A stretch of DNA of 64,000 nucleotides from Sulfuricurvum sp. (GCA_028714915.1 JAQTLL010000001.1:248001-312000); one strand, 5' to 3'; numbered from the stretch's first letter, positions 42,159 through 52,364 are shown. Made by a program: numbers and translations. Notes: a model not told the origin generated them from the sequence alone.

Positions 42159-42311
42159 TTAAAGTTTTGCTTCTTTATGAATCGTGTGTTCACGACAAAA
42201 TTTACAAAACTTTTTAGCTGAGAATTTCTCAGTATGAGTTTTTTTATTTTTAGTGATGTGATAGTTACGACGTGTACACTTTTCACAAGCTAAATGGATA
42301 TTTTCGCGCAT
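42159..42311 (-). CDS. rpmG: 50S ribosomal protein L33
   Basis: I translated this 50-residue protein by hand: it starts MRENIHLACEKCTRRNYHIT and ends REHTIHKEAKL. The two pairs CEKC and CKFC form the zinc ribbon of the metal-binding L33 type. It lies between tuf and tRNA-Trp, its usual place before secE in Campylobacterota. It is missing from lists that ignore short genes. Confidence 0.95.
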   Translation of the reverse strand: MRENIHLACEKCTRRNYHITKNKKTHTEKFSAKKFCKFCREHTIHKEAKL

Positions 42312-42326
42312 ATTTACCCTTATAGT

Positions 42327-42342
42327 CCAACCCTAAGGTTGG
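42327..42342 (-). other. Hairpin between tuf and rpmG
   Basis: CCAACC-TTAG-GGTTGG (minus strand) forms a 6-bp stem directly after the tuf stop codon. No T-run follows, so it is more likely a stabiliser or processing site than a terminator. Confidence 0.45.
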
Positions 42343-42348
42343 GAGAAA

Positions 42349-43548
42349 TTATGCAAGGATTTTAGAAACAACCCCAGCACCTACAGTACGACCACCTTCA
42401 CGAATAGCAAAGCGAGTACCCTCTTCCATCGCGATTGGATGGATTAATTCAGCAATAATTTTTACATTGTCACCAGGCATAACCATTTCAGTACCCTCTT
42501 GAAGAGTGATAGCACCTGTACAGTCTGTTGTACGAACGTAGAATTGTGGGCGGTAACCGTTAAAGAATGGAGTATGACGTCCACCCTCTTCTTTGCTCAA
42601 TACGTAAATCTCAGCCTCAAATTTTGTGTGAGGTTTGATTGATTTAGGCTTACAAAGAACTTGACCACGCTCAACATCTTCTTTCTTAGTACCACGAAGC
42701 AAGACGCCGCAGTTGTCGCCAGCTTCGCCCATTTCCATCTCTTTACGGAACATTTCAACACCGGTTACAGTTGTTGTTTGTGTATCACGGATACCTACGA
42801 TTTCAATCGTTTCACCGATTTTAATAGTACCACGCTCAATACGACCTGTTACAACCGTACCACGTCCTGAGATTGAGAAAACGTCTTCTACCGGCATCAA
42901 GAAATCTTTATCCGTTTCACGAATTGGCTGAGGGATATAACGATCTACTTCATCCATTAATTTCATAATTTTATCAGCCCATGGACCAAGATTACCGCTT
43001 TTTGCTTCTTCGAGTGCTTTCAATGCAGAACCAGCAACGATAGGGGTGTCATCACCTGGGAATTCATACATATCTAAAAGTTCACGAATTTCCATCTCAA
43101 CGAGCTCAAGAAGTTCTTCATCATCAACCATATCTTCTTTGTTCATGAAAACAACGATATATGGAACACCGACTTGGCGTGAAAGAAGAATGTGCTCACG
43201 CGTTTGTGGCATTGGACCATCCGCTGCAGAAACAACAAGAATAGCGCCATCCATTTGTGCAGCACCAGTAATCATATTCTTAACATAGTCAGCGTGTCCA
43301 GGACAGTCAACGTGTGCATAGTGACGATTTTCTGTTTCATATTCAACGTGTGATGTAGCGATAGTGATACCGCGCTCGCGCTCTTCTGGAGCATTATCGA
43401 TTTGATCGTAGTCCATAAACTTCGCACCAGTTTTAGTTGCCAAAACAGCGGTAATTGCTGCTGTCAACGTAGTTTTACCATGGTCAACGTGACCGATTGT
43501 ACCGATGTTGCAGTGTGGTTTAGTACGCGCAAACTTTTCTTTTGCCAT
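42349..43548 (-). CDS. tuf: Elongation factor Tu
   Basis: The 399-residue GTPase delivers aminoacyl-tRNA to the ribosome. It has the P-loop GHVDHGKTT, the switch [10 protein letters not shown] and NKEDM, and the conserved end [16 protein letters not shown] place the start at 43548 ([14 protein letters not shown]) after GGAGGACACA; the frame continues upstream to 43617 through the promoter. It sits between four tRNA genes and rpmG. Confidence 0.98.
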   Translation of the reverse strand: MAKEKFARTKPHCNIGTIGHVDHGKTTLTAAITAVLATKTGAKFMDYDQIDNAPEERERGITIATSHVEYETENRHYAHVDCPGHADYVKNMITGAAQMDGAILVVSAADGPMPQTREHILLSRQVGVPYIVVFMNKEDMVDDEELLELVEMEIRELLDMYEFPGDDTPIVAGSALKALEEAKSGNLGPWADKIMKLMDEVDRYIPQPIRETDKDFLMPVEDVFSISGRGTVVTGRIERGTIKIGETIEIVGIRDTQTTTVTGVEMFRKEMEMGEAGDNCGVLLRGTKKEDVERGQVLCKPKSIKPHTKFEAEIYVLSKEEGGRHTPFFNGYRPQFYVRTTDCTGAITLQEGTEMVMPGDNVKIIAELIHPIAMEEGTRFAIREGGRTVGAGVVSKILA

Positions 43549-43584
43549 TGTGTCCTCCGACTTAATATTGTAAACGAAAATGGA

Positions 43585-43590
43585 ATTATA
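43585..43590 (-). promoter_or_regulatory. Promoter -10 element of tuf
   Basis: TATAAT on the minus strand is preceded by TGG, an extended -10, and lies about 37 bases before the tuf ATG. It gives tuf a start of its own in addition to read-through from the tRNA operon. Confidence 0.55.
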
Positions 43591-43645
43591 CCAAAAAACA
43601 GCTGAAATAGCTTTCAAGCTTTCAAAAAAATTACAAATTTATTAA

Positions 43646-43720
<75 letters not shown>

Positions 43721-43823
43721 ATAAAAAAACAATAATAAATATATAATTGGAAGCTTAAAAACTATTTTACGTTTTAAGGTAATGATGAAGTAGTAATTAT
43801 GAAATGTGTACTTCAGCTCCCAG

Positions 43824-43900
<77 letters not shown>

Positions 43901-43903
43901 AGA

Positions 43904-43990
<87 letters not shown>

Positions 43991-44043
43991 CGGCCTAATC
44001 TGGTCTAACACTGATAATTGTAATGCATTCCGATTTCGTTCAA

Positions 44044-44120
44044 TGGTGCCGGCACGAGGACTTGAACCCCGGGCCTGCTGATTACAAATCAGCTGCTCTA
44101 GCCAACTGAGCTATGCCGGC
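44044..44120 (-). tRNA. tRNA-Thr (anticodon TGT)
   Basis: The minus strand starts GCCGGCATAGCTCAGTTGGC, has a perfect GCCGGCA/TGCCGGC acceptor stem and loop TTTGTAA between GCTGA and TCAGC. CCA is encoded. It is first in the Thr-Tyr-Gly-Thr-tuf order known from many bacteria. Confidence 0.95.
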
Positions 44121-44140
44121 ATTGGCGAAATGGAGCTGAA

Positions 44141-44169
44141 ATTATAGTTCCTTTTTCTCAATAAGTCAA
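44141..44169 (-). promoter_or_regulatory. Sigma-70 promoter of the tRNA-tuf operon
   Basis: Minus strand TTGACT, a 17-base spacer and TATAAT form a near-consensus promoter about 21 bases before tRNA-Thr. It is the strongest promoter I find in the window, as expected for stable RNA. Confidence 0.8.
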
Positions 44170-44186
44170 GGGGTATTGCAAAGAAA

Positions 44187-44924
44187 TTAAACGATGGTGT
44201 AAATAATCTCTTTTTTCTTTTTGGTTTGGATTATTTCACTCAAAATTAATCCCTCAATAGGCAATACCAAAAATTCCGCTACTGTCTGTATCTGATACAT
44301 AGCTGCCGTACGCAATACAACCCCTCGATAGGCTTTTGCCCAATGGCTTACCACTTTTCCCTCTTTTAAAAACTTTAATGTAGTAACTGGATTTTTAGGA
44401 ATATAAAATTTATCATAAAATCCTGCACGCAAATCTAAAATCTCTTGATTCTCGATGATGGCATCCAGTGCATCACTAAAATGCTCTTTATAGAACTTTT
44501 CACAAGAAAGCCCTTCTATCAAAGCTCCTTGCTTGAGTTTATAATCAGGAATTGCGTCTCCTGCTCGAATCGGACCGAATAAATTAGAGAAGAGGATAAC
44601 ATTGGTATCAATATACCGTTGTGCTTCACAGCAAAGTGTAGAATAATCTAAATAATCGTATGCTACTCCATCATAACGCAGTACAGCTTTCATGGTAGGG
44701 GCTTCATGAAAAGAAATTTTGTAGCGTTCAAACTCTCGGGTATCTTTAATGCCAAAAAGAGCTTCAAGAGCTTCATTACACCCCTGACGAACGACTTTTT
44801 GATAATGCTCCATTACCTCAAGACGCTTAGAGTAATGTTCGGGAAAAAGTAATGAAGATTTACTAAGAGGAGGAAGTTCTCCCCCTGCTCGTTTCCCTTC
44901 GCTGGGTGCAAATAGGATAATCAT
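44187..44924 (-). CDS. yaaA: YaaA-family peroxide stress protein
   Basis: From the ATG at 44924 the protein has 245 residues and matches YaaA/DUF328: MIILFAPSEGKRAGGELPPL, YDGVAYDYLDYSTL, LFSNLFGPIRAGDAIPDYKLK, and KVVSHWAKAYRGVVLRT. In E. coli YaaA limits free iron during peroxide stress and binds DNA. The ATG lies 4 bases after the antiporter stop; a TTG 21 bases upstream is in frame but overlaps that gene. Confidence 0.88.
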   Translation of the reverse strand: MIILFAPSEGKRAGGELPPLSKSSLLFPEHYSKRLEVMEHYQKVVRQGCNEALEALFGIKDTREFERYKISFHEAPTMKAVLRYDGVAYDYLDYSTLCCEAQRYIDTNVILFSNLFGPIRAGDAIPDYKLKQGALIEGLSCEKFYKEHFSDALDAIIENQEILDLRAGFYDKFYIPKNPVTTLKFLKEGKVVSHWAKAYRGVVLRTAAMYQIQTVAEFLVLPIEGLILSEIIQTKKKKEIIYTIV

Positions 44925-44928
44925 GAAC

Positions 44929-46077
44929 TTAGTAATACGTGGCAATTATCGCATAGCTGATAAAAAACATCAGATGCGATGCCCCCTCAAAATAGTTTGT
45001 TTCGCCCTCTTCAGTCGTTTTCCATACCAAAATAATCGTTAACAATAATGCCCCGATTTGAAGTGGATTAAAATCGAGAGTAAGATTGATTCCTGAATAA
45101 TACGCCAGCATCATTAAAATCGGAACCGTCAAAATAATGGACACCGTCGATGCACCCATGGCGATATTGACTACCCGTTGAATCTGATCGTTACGTGCGG
45201 CTCGGACTGCCGTAAAGATTTCAGGAGATACACTTATGATTGCGATTACAAGTCCTGCCAAGCCTGCTGATAGTCCATATTCACGTGCAATTTTAACTCC
45301 ATCTCCTGCAAAAATCTCCGCCCCAAAGGCAATTATTCCAATTAAAACAAAAATAGCCATAAAATTAATTGCCGTACTAAGATGTTCAAAAATATAATCA
45401 CTTGAATCATTTTCATCTATTTCACCTTCACTCTCTTGAATCTTTCGTTTAAGACGAAAGAAACGGCTTCTTGCTGTTGCTTTGAAAAAATGGGTATGGG
45501 TACGCGTTTGAAAAATAAAAATAATAAGGTAAAAAAATAACAATAAGCCGGCAATCAAATGACTCACTTGCGTCAAAGACTCGATACCATGATCGGTATG
45601 ACTCAGTAATCCCGGTACTAAAAGTGCGGATGATGCAACAAATAAGACCGTACTGTAAGCACTGGACGTCTCTTTGTTGTGTTGTTGCTGCGTAAATGCC
45701 AATCCTCCTAAAAAAACAGACAATCCCATTAAGACATTCAAATCCACAATAACCGCAGAGATGATTCCCCCCTTCACCGTTTCGAGTACTTCGGGGGAAT
45801 GACGCACTTCCAGCAAAATAATGTACAATAAGATAATCTCAACAATAACTGCACTGAAAGTAAGAACAAAACTACCATACGGTTCTTGAAGCCGTTCTGA
45901 AAGAATATCAGCTACCTCGGCAACCGTCAGAGAAAGAGATGCGATACCAATAGCAGCTGCAACGGTTGCCAACATCCCCTCACCTTGATGATGGAAGAAA
46001 AAGGCCAAAGATATAGAACATATTCCTATAAAAACATCCCAGTAATCTTCTACAAAATAGCGGATTCGCCTATCCAA
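44929..46077 (-). CDS. Ca2+/H+ antiporter family protein (CaCA superfamily)
   Basis: The 382-residue protein has about eleven membrane segments and two inverted alpha-repeats: SLSLTVAEVADILSERLQEPYGSFVLTFSAVIVEIILL and LVIAIISVSPEIFTAVRAARNDQIQRVVNIAMGASTVS. The paired acidic residues in these repeats bind the cation. An acidic cytoplasmic loop (QESEGEIDENDSSD) separates the halves. ChaA-type calcium/proton exchange is likely, but sodium or potassium cannot be excluded. Confidence 0.8.
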   Translation of the reverse strand: MDRRIRYFVEDYWDVFIGICSISLAFFFHHQGEGMLATVAAAIGIASLSLTVAEVADILSERLQEPYGSFVLTFSAVIVEIILLYIILLEVRHSPEVLETVKGGIISAVIVDLNVLMGLSVFLGGLAFTQQQHNKETSSAYSTVLFVASSALLVPGLLSHTDHGIESLTQVSHLIAGLLLFFYLIIFIFQTRTHTHFFKATARSRFFRLKRKIQESEGEIDENDSSDYIFEHLSTAINFMAIFVLIGIIAFGAEIFAGDGVKIAREYGLSAGLAGLVIAIISVSPEIFTAVRAARNDQIQRVVNIAMGASTVSIILTVPILMMLAYYSGINLTLDFNPLQIGALLLTIILVWKTTEEGETNYFEGASHLMFFISYAIIATYY

Positions 46078-46125
46078 GTGTATATCCTTTAGTTGTTAAA
46101 ATTGAAATCATTAACCATACCCCCA

Positions 46126-47079
46126 TTAAATCCATCCTTTGCGTTTGAAAAGATAGAGGGGAAATATAGATGAGCATACCATTAAAAATATCGATACCAA
46201 GTAGCCATACTCCCATTGCAGCTCAGGCATAAAATCAAAGTTCATCCCATAAATACTCGCAATCAGTGTCGGTGGCAAGAAAATAACATTCATAATCGCA
46301 AAAATTTTAATAACTTTGTTTTGCTCAATACTCAAAAGTCCTACGAAAATATTTTGGAGATATTCCAACCGCTCAAAATTAAAATCGGTATAATCGATCA
46401 ATGATTTAATATCTTTTAGCATTATGGCAACATCATTTTTTAAAGCAGCTTTATACTTTGTCGATTTCAAAAAAGAGCTCAAAATACGCTGTTTGTCGTT
46501 AAGATTTTCACGCAGCTGCATGTTCAAATCCTCTAACGACGAAATACGTTCCAATATCTCTTCATCATCATTGGTATAATCCGTAAAGACGTGCTTGCGC
46601 AGGCGGGTAATATCCCGTGAGAGTTTTTCAATAACGTCTGCATCTGCATCGATCCGAATATCTAAAATCTGACAAAAAATATCGTAGCCACTATCAAATT
46701 GTTTGGGTGCGGCAAAAAATTTCCGGTTAAACTCATCAAAAGTGTAAAGAGATGTATAGCGAATGGAAATAAGAAGATTTTTATAGAGGATAAACGATAC
46801 TGTTTCATTATGCGAATTTTGGGCAGCATTAATCAAGAAAAAGCTATTAATCTCAATGCGGTCGTTCTCTTCCCAATAGCGCGAACTGATTTCGATCTCT
46901 TCAGTCTCTTGCTTGGTCGGAAATTTAATGTCAAAAGTATTTTCGATAAAAACAATCTCATCGTAGGTTGGCATCAACATATCGATCCAGATTACTTTAT
47001 CAATATTGTCTCCGTCAAGCTCTGACATAGTATCAATAAGAGCGATAGCGTTTTCGTTTTTTACAAAACATTTAATCAT
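46126..47079 (-). CDS. corA: CorA-family magnesium/cobalt transporter
   Basis: The 317-residue protein has a large acidic cytoplasmic N-terminal domain and two C-terminal membrane helices, the first ending in the YGMNF signature with the GMN selectivity motif. The C-terminus LFKRKGWI is basic as in the family. CorA forms a pentameric channel in the inner membrane. The start overlaps the radical SAM gene stop by 4 bases. Confidence 0.92.
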   Translation of the reverse strand: MIKCFVKNENAIALIDTMSELDGDNIDKVIWIDMLMPTYDEIVFIENTFDIKFPTKQETEEIEISSRYWEENDRIEINSFFLINAAQNSHNETVSFILYKNLLISIRYTSLYTFDEFNRKFFAAPKQFDSGYDIFCQILDIRIDADADVIEKLSRDITRLRKHVFTDYTNDDEEILERISSLEDLNMQLRENLNDKQRILSSFLKSTKYKAALKNDVAIMLKDIKSLIDYTDFNFERLEYLQNIFVGLLSIEQNKVIKIFAIMNVIFLPPTLIASIYGMNFDFMPELQWEYGYLVSIFLMVCSSIFPLYLFKRKGWI

Positions 47080-47954
47080 GACAATACCTCTTTATTAAAT
47101 CGCTCTTTATAACTGCATTTCTGACACAATTCTTCATGTGCAACATGGTGTGCAAACTCGCGCACAATATCACAAGAACGTTTGGATGCAAGAATTTTAC
47201 CCAAATTTGTTGCATGTAAGTTACCGAGTTCCATCACTCCATCTCCATCCAAACAACAAGGCACTACTCGCCCATCGGCTAAAATAGCAATTTGTTTACT
47301 CAAACCATGACAATATCCATCTCCTACAGCCTCATTTTGAAGGCTCGGCCATTGAAAATATCGGTCAAAATGGAGAAGTATCTTGGAAGCCAAACGTATC
47401 GATTGGCGTTTACCGCTTATACTTGCAGCAAGGGATTCAACTCCAAAGTGCTTTTCAAGTACTGTGAAAAGCTGTTTATTAAACTCTGATTCACTATGAA
47501 TCTCATCGAGATTCCACAGCCGTAGATTTATAAAAAAATCACTTTTTTTCTCAAGTTTCTCATCACATAATGCTAATATTGGCTCTAAATACGCTTCAAA
47601 ACTTCGAGCAACACTGTTTTTATTAAAACTGTTAAGCGAGATATTGACTTGTCGAATGGAAGGGTGAAAAAGGGTGGTACGACGACACACATCGAGATAA
47701 AAACCGCTGGTGGTAATCATCACCTTAAAACCTAATGTGTAGGCACAATCAAGATAATCACCAAGATTTGACAACACCATCGGGTCACCCATAACATGTA
47801 GAGCTATTTCATCGGTATATTCTCGTAACTGAACCAAAATTGATTCAAAAAATTCGAGACTCATGGTTTGATTTGACTGCTCCTTAGGAGGACAAAAACT
47901 GCATGCCAAACCGCAAATATTGGTGATTTCGATATAAGCGCGAAAAAATTTCAC
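47076..47954 (-). CDS. Radical SAM/SPASM-domain protein
   Basis: The 292-residue protein has the radical SAM motif CGLACSFC (Cys14, Cys18, Cys21) in ITNICGLACSFCPPKEQ and a short C-terminal SPASM-like domain, GRVVPCCLDGDGVMELGNL and LCQKCSYKERFN, that should hold an auxiliary Fe-S cluster. SPASM enzymes modify peptides or handle metal cofactors. No precursor peptide gene is seen nearby. It overlaps the SPOUT methyltransferase gene and corA by 4 bases each. Confidence 0.8.
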   Translation of the reverse strand: MKFFRAYIEITNICGLACSFCPPKEQSNQTMSLEFFESILVQLREYTDEIALHVMGDPMVLSNLGDYLDCAYTLGFKVMITTSGFYLDVCRRTTLFHPSIRQVNISLNSFNKNSVARSFEAYLEPILALCDEKLEKKSDFFINLRLWNLDEIHSESEFNKQLFTVLEKHFGVESLAASISGKRQSIRLASKILLHFDRYFQWPSLQNEAVGDGYCHGLSKQIAILADGRVVPCCLDGDGVMELGNLHATNLGKILASKRSCDIVREFAHHVAHEELCQKCSYKERFNKEVLS

Positions 47955-48703
47955 GGCAGGAAACAGACAATTCCTGCGGTAATAGCAACATTGAGAGATT
48001 CAACACCACGGTGCATCGGGATGGAGACGCGTAAGGTTGAGAGTTCTTCAATCTCACGGCTGACACCTTCACTTTCATTACCCAACACAAAAATAGCACG
48101 TGGGGGGATTTGAAGAGAATAAATATCATCGTGCGCATGCGATGAGAGTGTAATAACGCTTGCATTTTTCAGAGGTAAAACATCACTCAACGTCTCACAG
48201 TAATAAATTGGAATTTTAAACAATGTTCCGGCACTTGCCTTCATCACAAGCGGTGAGAGCTTGGTACTGTTTCGTTTAGGCAAAATGATTCCATCGATAC
48301 AACTTGCCGCACACGAGCGGACAATCATCCCTAAATTTGCAGGATTATTAATTCCATCCAGTGCCAACAATCGAAAATTGTTCGGAAAATCATTAGGTAT
48401 ATTTTTGGCATTGCGATAGTTTTGCGCTTCCACATCCAATGCTACCCCTTGATCTTGGGAACTGTTTTTTGAAATCCGCGAGAGAGAATCTTTGGTATGG
48501 TATTTAATCTCGACACCTCTACTCTGAGCCAGTGCTAATATCTCCTCAATCGTCTCATCTGGGCGATTACTTTTAGAGAGGTGAAGCTTATGAACTTTTA
48601 TACTCGTATCTCGCAATATCTCTACCGCAACATTGCGTCCATAGAGAGTAATTAATGAATCAAAAAATGCACGTTTGGCCAAATATTCAGGTGAGTCAAC
48701 CAT
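47951..48703 (-). CDS. TrmH/SpoU-family RNA 2'-O-methyltransferase
   Basis: The 250-residue protein has an N-terminal substrate-binding part and a SPOUT knot: LDGINNPANLGMIVRSCAA, FVLGNESEGVSREIEEL and IPMHRGVESLNVAITAGIVCFL. These are motifs 1-3 of the family, which bind S-adenosylmethionine. The target, rRNA or tRNA, cannot be told from sequence alone. A second family member, rlmB, is at 62.0 kb. It overlaps tkt by one base. Confidence 0.85.
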   Translation of the reverse strand: MVDSPEYLAKRAFFDSLITLYGRNVAVEILRDTSIKVHKLHLSKSNRPDETIEEILALAQSRGVEIKYHTKDSLSRISKNSSQDQGVALDVEAQNYRNAKNIPNDFPNNFRLLALDGINNPANLGMIVRSCAASCIDGIILPKRNSTKLSPLVMKASAGTLFKIPIYYCETLSDVLPLKNASVITLSSHAHDDIYSLQIPPRAIFVLGNESEGVSREIEELSTLRVSIPMHRGVESLNVAITAGIVCFLP

Positions 48704-50619
48704 CAGATTTTGGACGCAATCGCTTCTGCGCTAAATCCAAAATGTTTAAAAAGCTGGTCAGCCGGTGCGCTTGCTCCAAAACTCTCCATAGCAATCACTA
48801 TATCCGCAAATCGGTACCATTCTAATCCACGTGCCGCTTCGATTGCTACTTTTTTCGTTTCAGGCTTAATAATAGAGTCGATATAACTTTGAGATTGTTC
48901 AAGCAATAAATCAAAACACGGTACACTCACAATATTGGCAATCAACCCACGCTCACGTAACTCTTTTGCGCTCTCTAGTGCAAGAGAAACTTCGGAGCCT
49001 GAAGCCATCAAGGTTACCGTTGCATTAGCTTCTTCAATTAGCAAATAGCCCCCATTTTCAACATCCCCTAAAATAGGTGCTGATAGGACAGGAAGATTTT
49101 GACGTGAGCAGACAAATGCACTCGGAGAATTCTTCATCAACAATGCTTTCTGCCAAGATTTTATATTTTCTGCCCCATCTGCCGGACGATAGACGTAAAA
49201 ATTCGGTAACGCACGAAATTGGCTCAAATGTTCAATCGGCTGATGGGTTGGACCGTCTTCTCCTACACCGATACTGTCATGCGTCCAGATAAAGAAGTGC
49301 TGGATTCCCGCAAGCGCTGCAATACGGGCAGAAGGTTTGAGATAATCGCTAAAGACAAAGAATGTTGCACTAAATGGGAGTATCGGACCATACAGTGCCA
49401 TTGCATTCGTAATGGATGCCATTGCGTGTTCACGAATTCCGAAATGAATATTTTTCCCTTTTGGAAATTCGCCCATACCGACAAGTTCCGTTTTGTTGGA
49501 AGGTGCCAAGTCTGCTGAACCACCCAAAAATCCCGGTATCGCTTTGGCAATGGCATTGAGAATAACTCCATTTGTATTACGCGTAGCATCAGCTTTTTCA
49601 AAAACAGGCCATTGGATACGGCTAAAATCAGGATTAAGAAGCTGCTCATATGCTTCGTTTTGTTCCATCAACGGCAACTCTTTAAGACGATGATTCCACT
49701 CACGCTGAGCCAAGTCACCTTTTTCAATCGCGCAACGGAAACGCTCTAACACATCCGCGTCTACTGTAAACGTTGCTTCCTGATCAAATCCTGACGCAGC
49801 TTTTGCCTCTTTGATAATATCATGTCCCAACGGCGCACCATGTGCATGATGAGACCCTTCGAGTTTTCCGGCACCCTTGGCAATAACAGTATTGGCAATA
49901 ATCAATACCGGACGTTCAATAAGCTTTGCTTGCGCAAAAGCACCATCAATCTCATCAAAATTATGCCCATCAATCTCCAATACCGCCCAGTTTTGAGACT
50001 CAAAACGCTCACGTATATTTTCACTCAAACTAAGCTCAATTGAACCCTCGATAGTAATACGGTTGGAATCATAAATAAGAACCAAATTATCAAGCCCCAT
50101 ATGCCCTGCAATCGAACACGCTTCATAACTGATCCCCTCTTCGAGATCACCATCACCGCACAAACAATAGACGCTGTGATCGATCAGGCTTGCTGTCTCA
50201 GAATTGACCTTATGACCTACAAACTTTGATGCCATTGCAAATCCGACGGCATTGGCAATCCCCTGTCCTAACGGACCCGTCGTAATTTCAATCCCTGCCG
50301 TATGAGCATACTCAGGATGTCCCGGAGTTTTAGAGTGAAGCTGACGAAATTGTTTTAAATCCTCAATCTCCAAACCATATCCCCAAAGATAATTGAGCGA
50401 ATAGATTAGTCCCGTGCCGTGTCCGCCAGAAAATACCAAACGGTCACGGTTGAGCCATTTTGGATCGCGTGGATTATGAACCATATATTCTGATAAAACA
50501 ACAGCTATATCAGCAAGACCCATCGGCGCACCCGGATGACCGGAATTTGCTTGTTGTACCATATCGGCTGCTAAAAATCGGATTGTATCTGCCATTTTTT
50601 GACGCATTGCATTACTCAT
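48703..50619 (-). CDS. tkt: Transketolase
   Basis: The 638-residue thiamine diphosphate enzyme links the pentose phosphate pathway, glycolysis and, in autotrophs, carbon recycling. Visible motifs are SGHPGAPMGLAD, the ThDP motif GDGDLEEGISYEACSIAGHMGLDNLVLIYDSN, and HDSIGVGEDGPTHQPIEHL. Length is normal. It starts 3 bases after the ispA stop, in an operon with ispA upstream and the methyltransferase downstream. Confidence 0.97.
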   Translation of the reverse strand: MSNAMRQKMADTIRFLAADMVQQANSGHPGAPMGLADIAVVLSEYMVHNPRDPKWLNRDRLVFSGGHGTGLIYSLNYLWGYGLEIEDLKQFRQLHSKTPGHPEYAHTAGIEITTGPLGQGIANAVGFAMASKFVGHKVNSETASLIDHSVYCLCGDGDLEEGISYEACSIAGHMGLDNLVLIYDSNRITIEGSIELSLSENIRERFESQNWAVLEIDGHNFDEIDGAFAQAKLIERPVLIIANTVIAKGAGKLEGSHHAHGAPLGHDIIKEAKAASGFDQEATFTVDADVLERFRCAIEKGDLAQREWNHRLKELPLMEQNEAYEQLLNPDFSRIQWPVFEKADATRNTNGVILNAIAKAIPGFLGGSADLAPSNKTELVGMGEFPKGKNIHFGIREHAMASITNAMALYGPILPFSATFFVFSDYLKPSARIAALAGIQHFFIWTHDSIGVGEDGPTHQPIEHLSQFRALPNFYVYRPADGAENIKSWQKALLMKNSPSAFVCSRQNLPVLSAPILGDVENGGYLLIEEANATVTLMASGSEVSLALESAKELRERGLIANIVSVPCFDLLLEQSQSYIDSIIKPETKKVAIEAARGLEWYRFADIVIAMESFGASAPADQLFKHFGFSAEAIASKI

Positions 50620-50622
50620 TGG

Positions 50623-51471
50623 TTATTCCTTGTGTCGATTAATATAGTATTCAAATGTTGGTGACAATTCACGCTGTAAATTTTCATCAAAACTTTGGAT
50701 TTGAAGTATTAGCTTTTGGGCCAACGTATCCGCCTCGAACATTGCATTCTCTAACCCTAATAAAGTTACAAAACTGTTTTTCGCTTCATCATTATTGGTC
50801 GTTTTTCCAGCATACGCAGAATCTTGGGTTACATCAAGAATATCGTCTTGAATCTGAAACAATAACCCTAAATTAATCCCAAAATCATAGAGGCCCTGTG
50901 CAATATCATCCCGCCCAACAATAATTGCCCCCATCTTCAGTGATGCTGCAATAAGCTTACCCGTTTTATGAATATGAAGCATTTTTACCTGCTCTAATGC
51001 AAGTGGAGTGTTTTCAAAATGGCAATCAATCGCTTGACCCAATACCATGCCATTTAATCCCCCATTGTATGAAAGTTCCCGAATAAGCTTAACAATCACC
51101 TTGTCACTTAAAGGGGCATGGGACAACACTTCAAAAGCATACGTATTGAGAGCATCTCCCACTAAAATAGCAGTGACATCATCATAAGTTTTATGGAGCG
51201 TTTGAACACCACGTCTGAGATCGGCATTGTCCATAGCAGGCAAATCATCATGGATAAGAGAATAGGTGTGAAGAAGTTCAATGGCTAACGCAACACTGTA
51301 ACCGTTTTGAAGGAGAAGAGGATTATACGCCTGGACAACTCCAAGTAACAATGCAGGACGAAATCGTTTCCCGCCGCTTTTAAGCATTTGATGAAGTGCG
51401 GCTTCGTAGTGGGGATGAAAACTGGGAGCAATGGGCAAATGTGCTAACAAATACGCTTCAAACTGCTCCAT
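50623..51471 (-). CDS. ispA: Polyprenyl (farnesyl) diphosphate synthase
   Basis: The 282-residue protein has the first aspartate-rich motif DDLPAMD at residues 75-81 and the second as DDILD near residue 212, with GGKRFRPALLL. DDxxxxD spacing with the neighbouring residues fits farnesyl or geranylgeranyl synthases of bacteria. It supplies precursors for menaquinone and undecaprenyl phosphate. The tkt gene follows after 3 bases. Confidence 0.92.
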   Translation of the reverse strand: MEQFEAYLLAHLPIAPSFHPHYEAALHQMLKSGGKRFRPALLLGVVQAYNPLLLQNGYSVALAIELLHTYSLIHDDLPAMDNADLRRGVQTLHKTYDDVTAILVGDALNTYAFEVLSHAPLSDKVIVKLIRELSYNGGLNGMVLGQAIDCHFENTPLALEQVKMLHIHKTGKLIAASLKMGAIIVGRDDIAQGLYDFGINLGLLFQIQDDILDVTQDSAYAGKTTNNDEAKNSFVTLLGLENAMFEADTLAQKLILQIQSFDENLQRELSPTFEYYINRHKE

Positions 51472-51513
51472 AATTCCCCACTATTTTTTAGTGAAAGTTT
51501 AGCATATCGAGGC

Positions 51514-51879
51514 TTATATCTTTTCGATAATGTCGGTAATCGCATTCTCATCATCCACAAGAACGACGGTTGGCTTATAGATTTCTCTCTCTTCATCATT
51601 ATACGTAGCATACGCAACAATAATAATCTTATCACCCTTATGGACCTTACGAGCAGCTGCACCGTTAAGGCAAATATCCCGTTTTCCGCGCTCACCCAAA
51701 ATAATGTAGGTTGAAAACCGCTCACCGTTATTGATATTTAAAATTTCAACTTTTTGACCTACACGCATTTTGGAAGCTTCTAACAGCTCCTCATCTACCG
51801 TAATAGAACCAACGTAATTGAGATTTGCATCTGTAACGGTTGCTCGATGGATTTTGCTGTAGAGCATTTCTATGAGCAT
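51514..51879 (-). CDS. panD: Aspartate 1-decarboxylase
   Basis: The 121-residue proenzyme cleaves itself between Gly24 and Ser25 ([12 protein letters not shown]) to make the pyruvoyl cofactor, then makes beta-alanine from aspartate for pantothenate. Other blocks are [55 protein letters not shown]. Its partner panC is 46 kb away in this window. Confidence 0.95.
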   Translation of the reverse strand: MLIEMLYSKIHRATVTDANLNYVGSITVDEELLEASKMRVGQKVEILNINNGERFSTYIILGERGKRDICLNGAAARKVHKGDKIIIVAYATYNDEEREIYKPTVVLVDDENAITDIIEKI

Positions 51880-51882
51880 TGT

Positions 51883-52257
51883 CTAGCGCCCCATCTGCTT
51901 CATCATTGCATCCGGTGTAATCGGAGCGTCCCAAAGCTCTGCTGGAATAACGTACTCTTTAACCACTTCACCACCAATAATATGACGATCAATAATTTCA
52001 CTGATTTTTTCTTTGGTCAAATTACAATACATTACATGACCCGGCTCCACCAGCATTACCGGACCGGCATTACAACGATTCAGACATCCCGTACGAATAG
52101 GTTGAACGGTTCCAATAATCCCTTTTTGCATTAATGTTTGTGCTAAATGCTGGAACAAATCCTGTGTTTGCGGATTAACACAACTTGGCTTTGGCATCCC
52201 GGGAGGGGACGCCTGTTCGCACTTGAAAATATAAAATGCTGGCTGTGGAATACCCAT
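51883..52257 (-). CDS. Thioredoxin-like 2Fe-2S ferredoxin
   Basis: The 124-residue protein has the thioredoxin-like ferredoxin arrangement: first cysteine in FKCEQASPPGMPKPSC, then RTGCLNRCNAGPVMLVEPG and YCNLT. Four of these cysteines would bind a 2Fe-2S cluster. Such proteins occur alone or as NuoE-like domains. It ends 3 bases before panD. A redox partner is not evident. Confidence 0.85.
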   Translation of the reverse strand: MGIPQPAFYIFKCEQASPPGMPKPSCVNPQTQDLFQHLAQTLMQKGIIGTVQPIRTGCLNRCNAGPVMLVEPGHVMYCNLTKEKISEIIDRHIIGGEVVKEYVIPAELWDAPITPDAMMKQMGR

Positions 52258-52364
52258 CGCACTCTCCTTAAAAGTTTAGAGATTTTTCACTCGTTAAAAA
52301 TAATGGCGCAATTATACCGAAATTCAAAGCAGACACTTTAAACTCTCTCAATTTCAAGAGAAAA

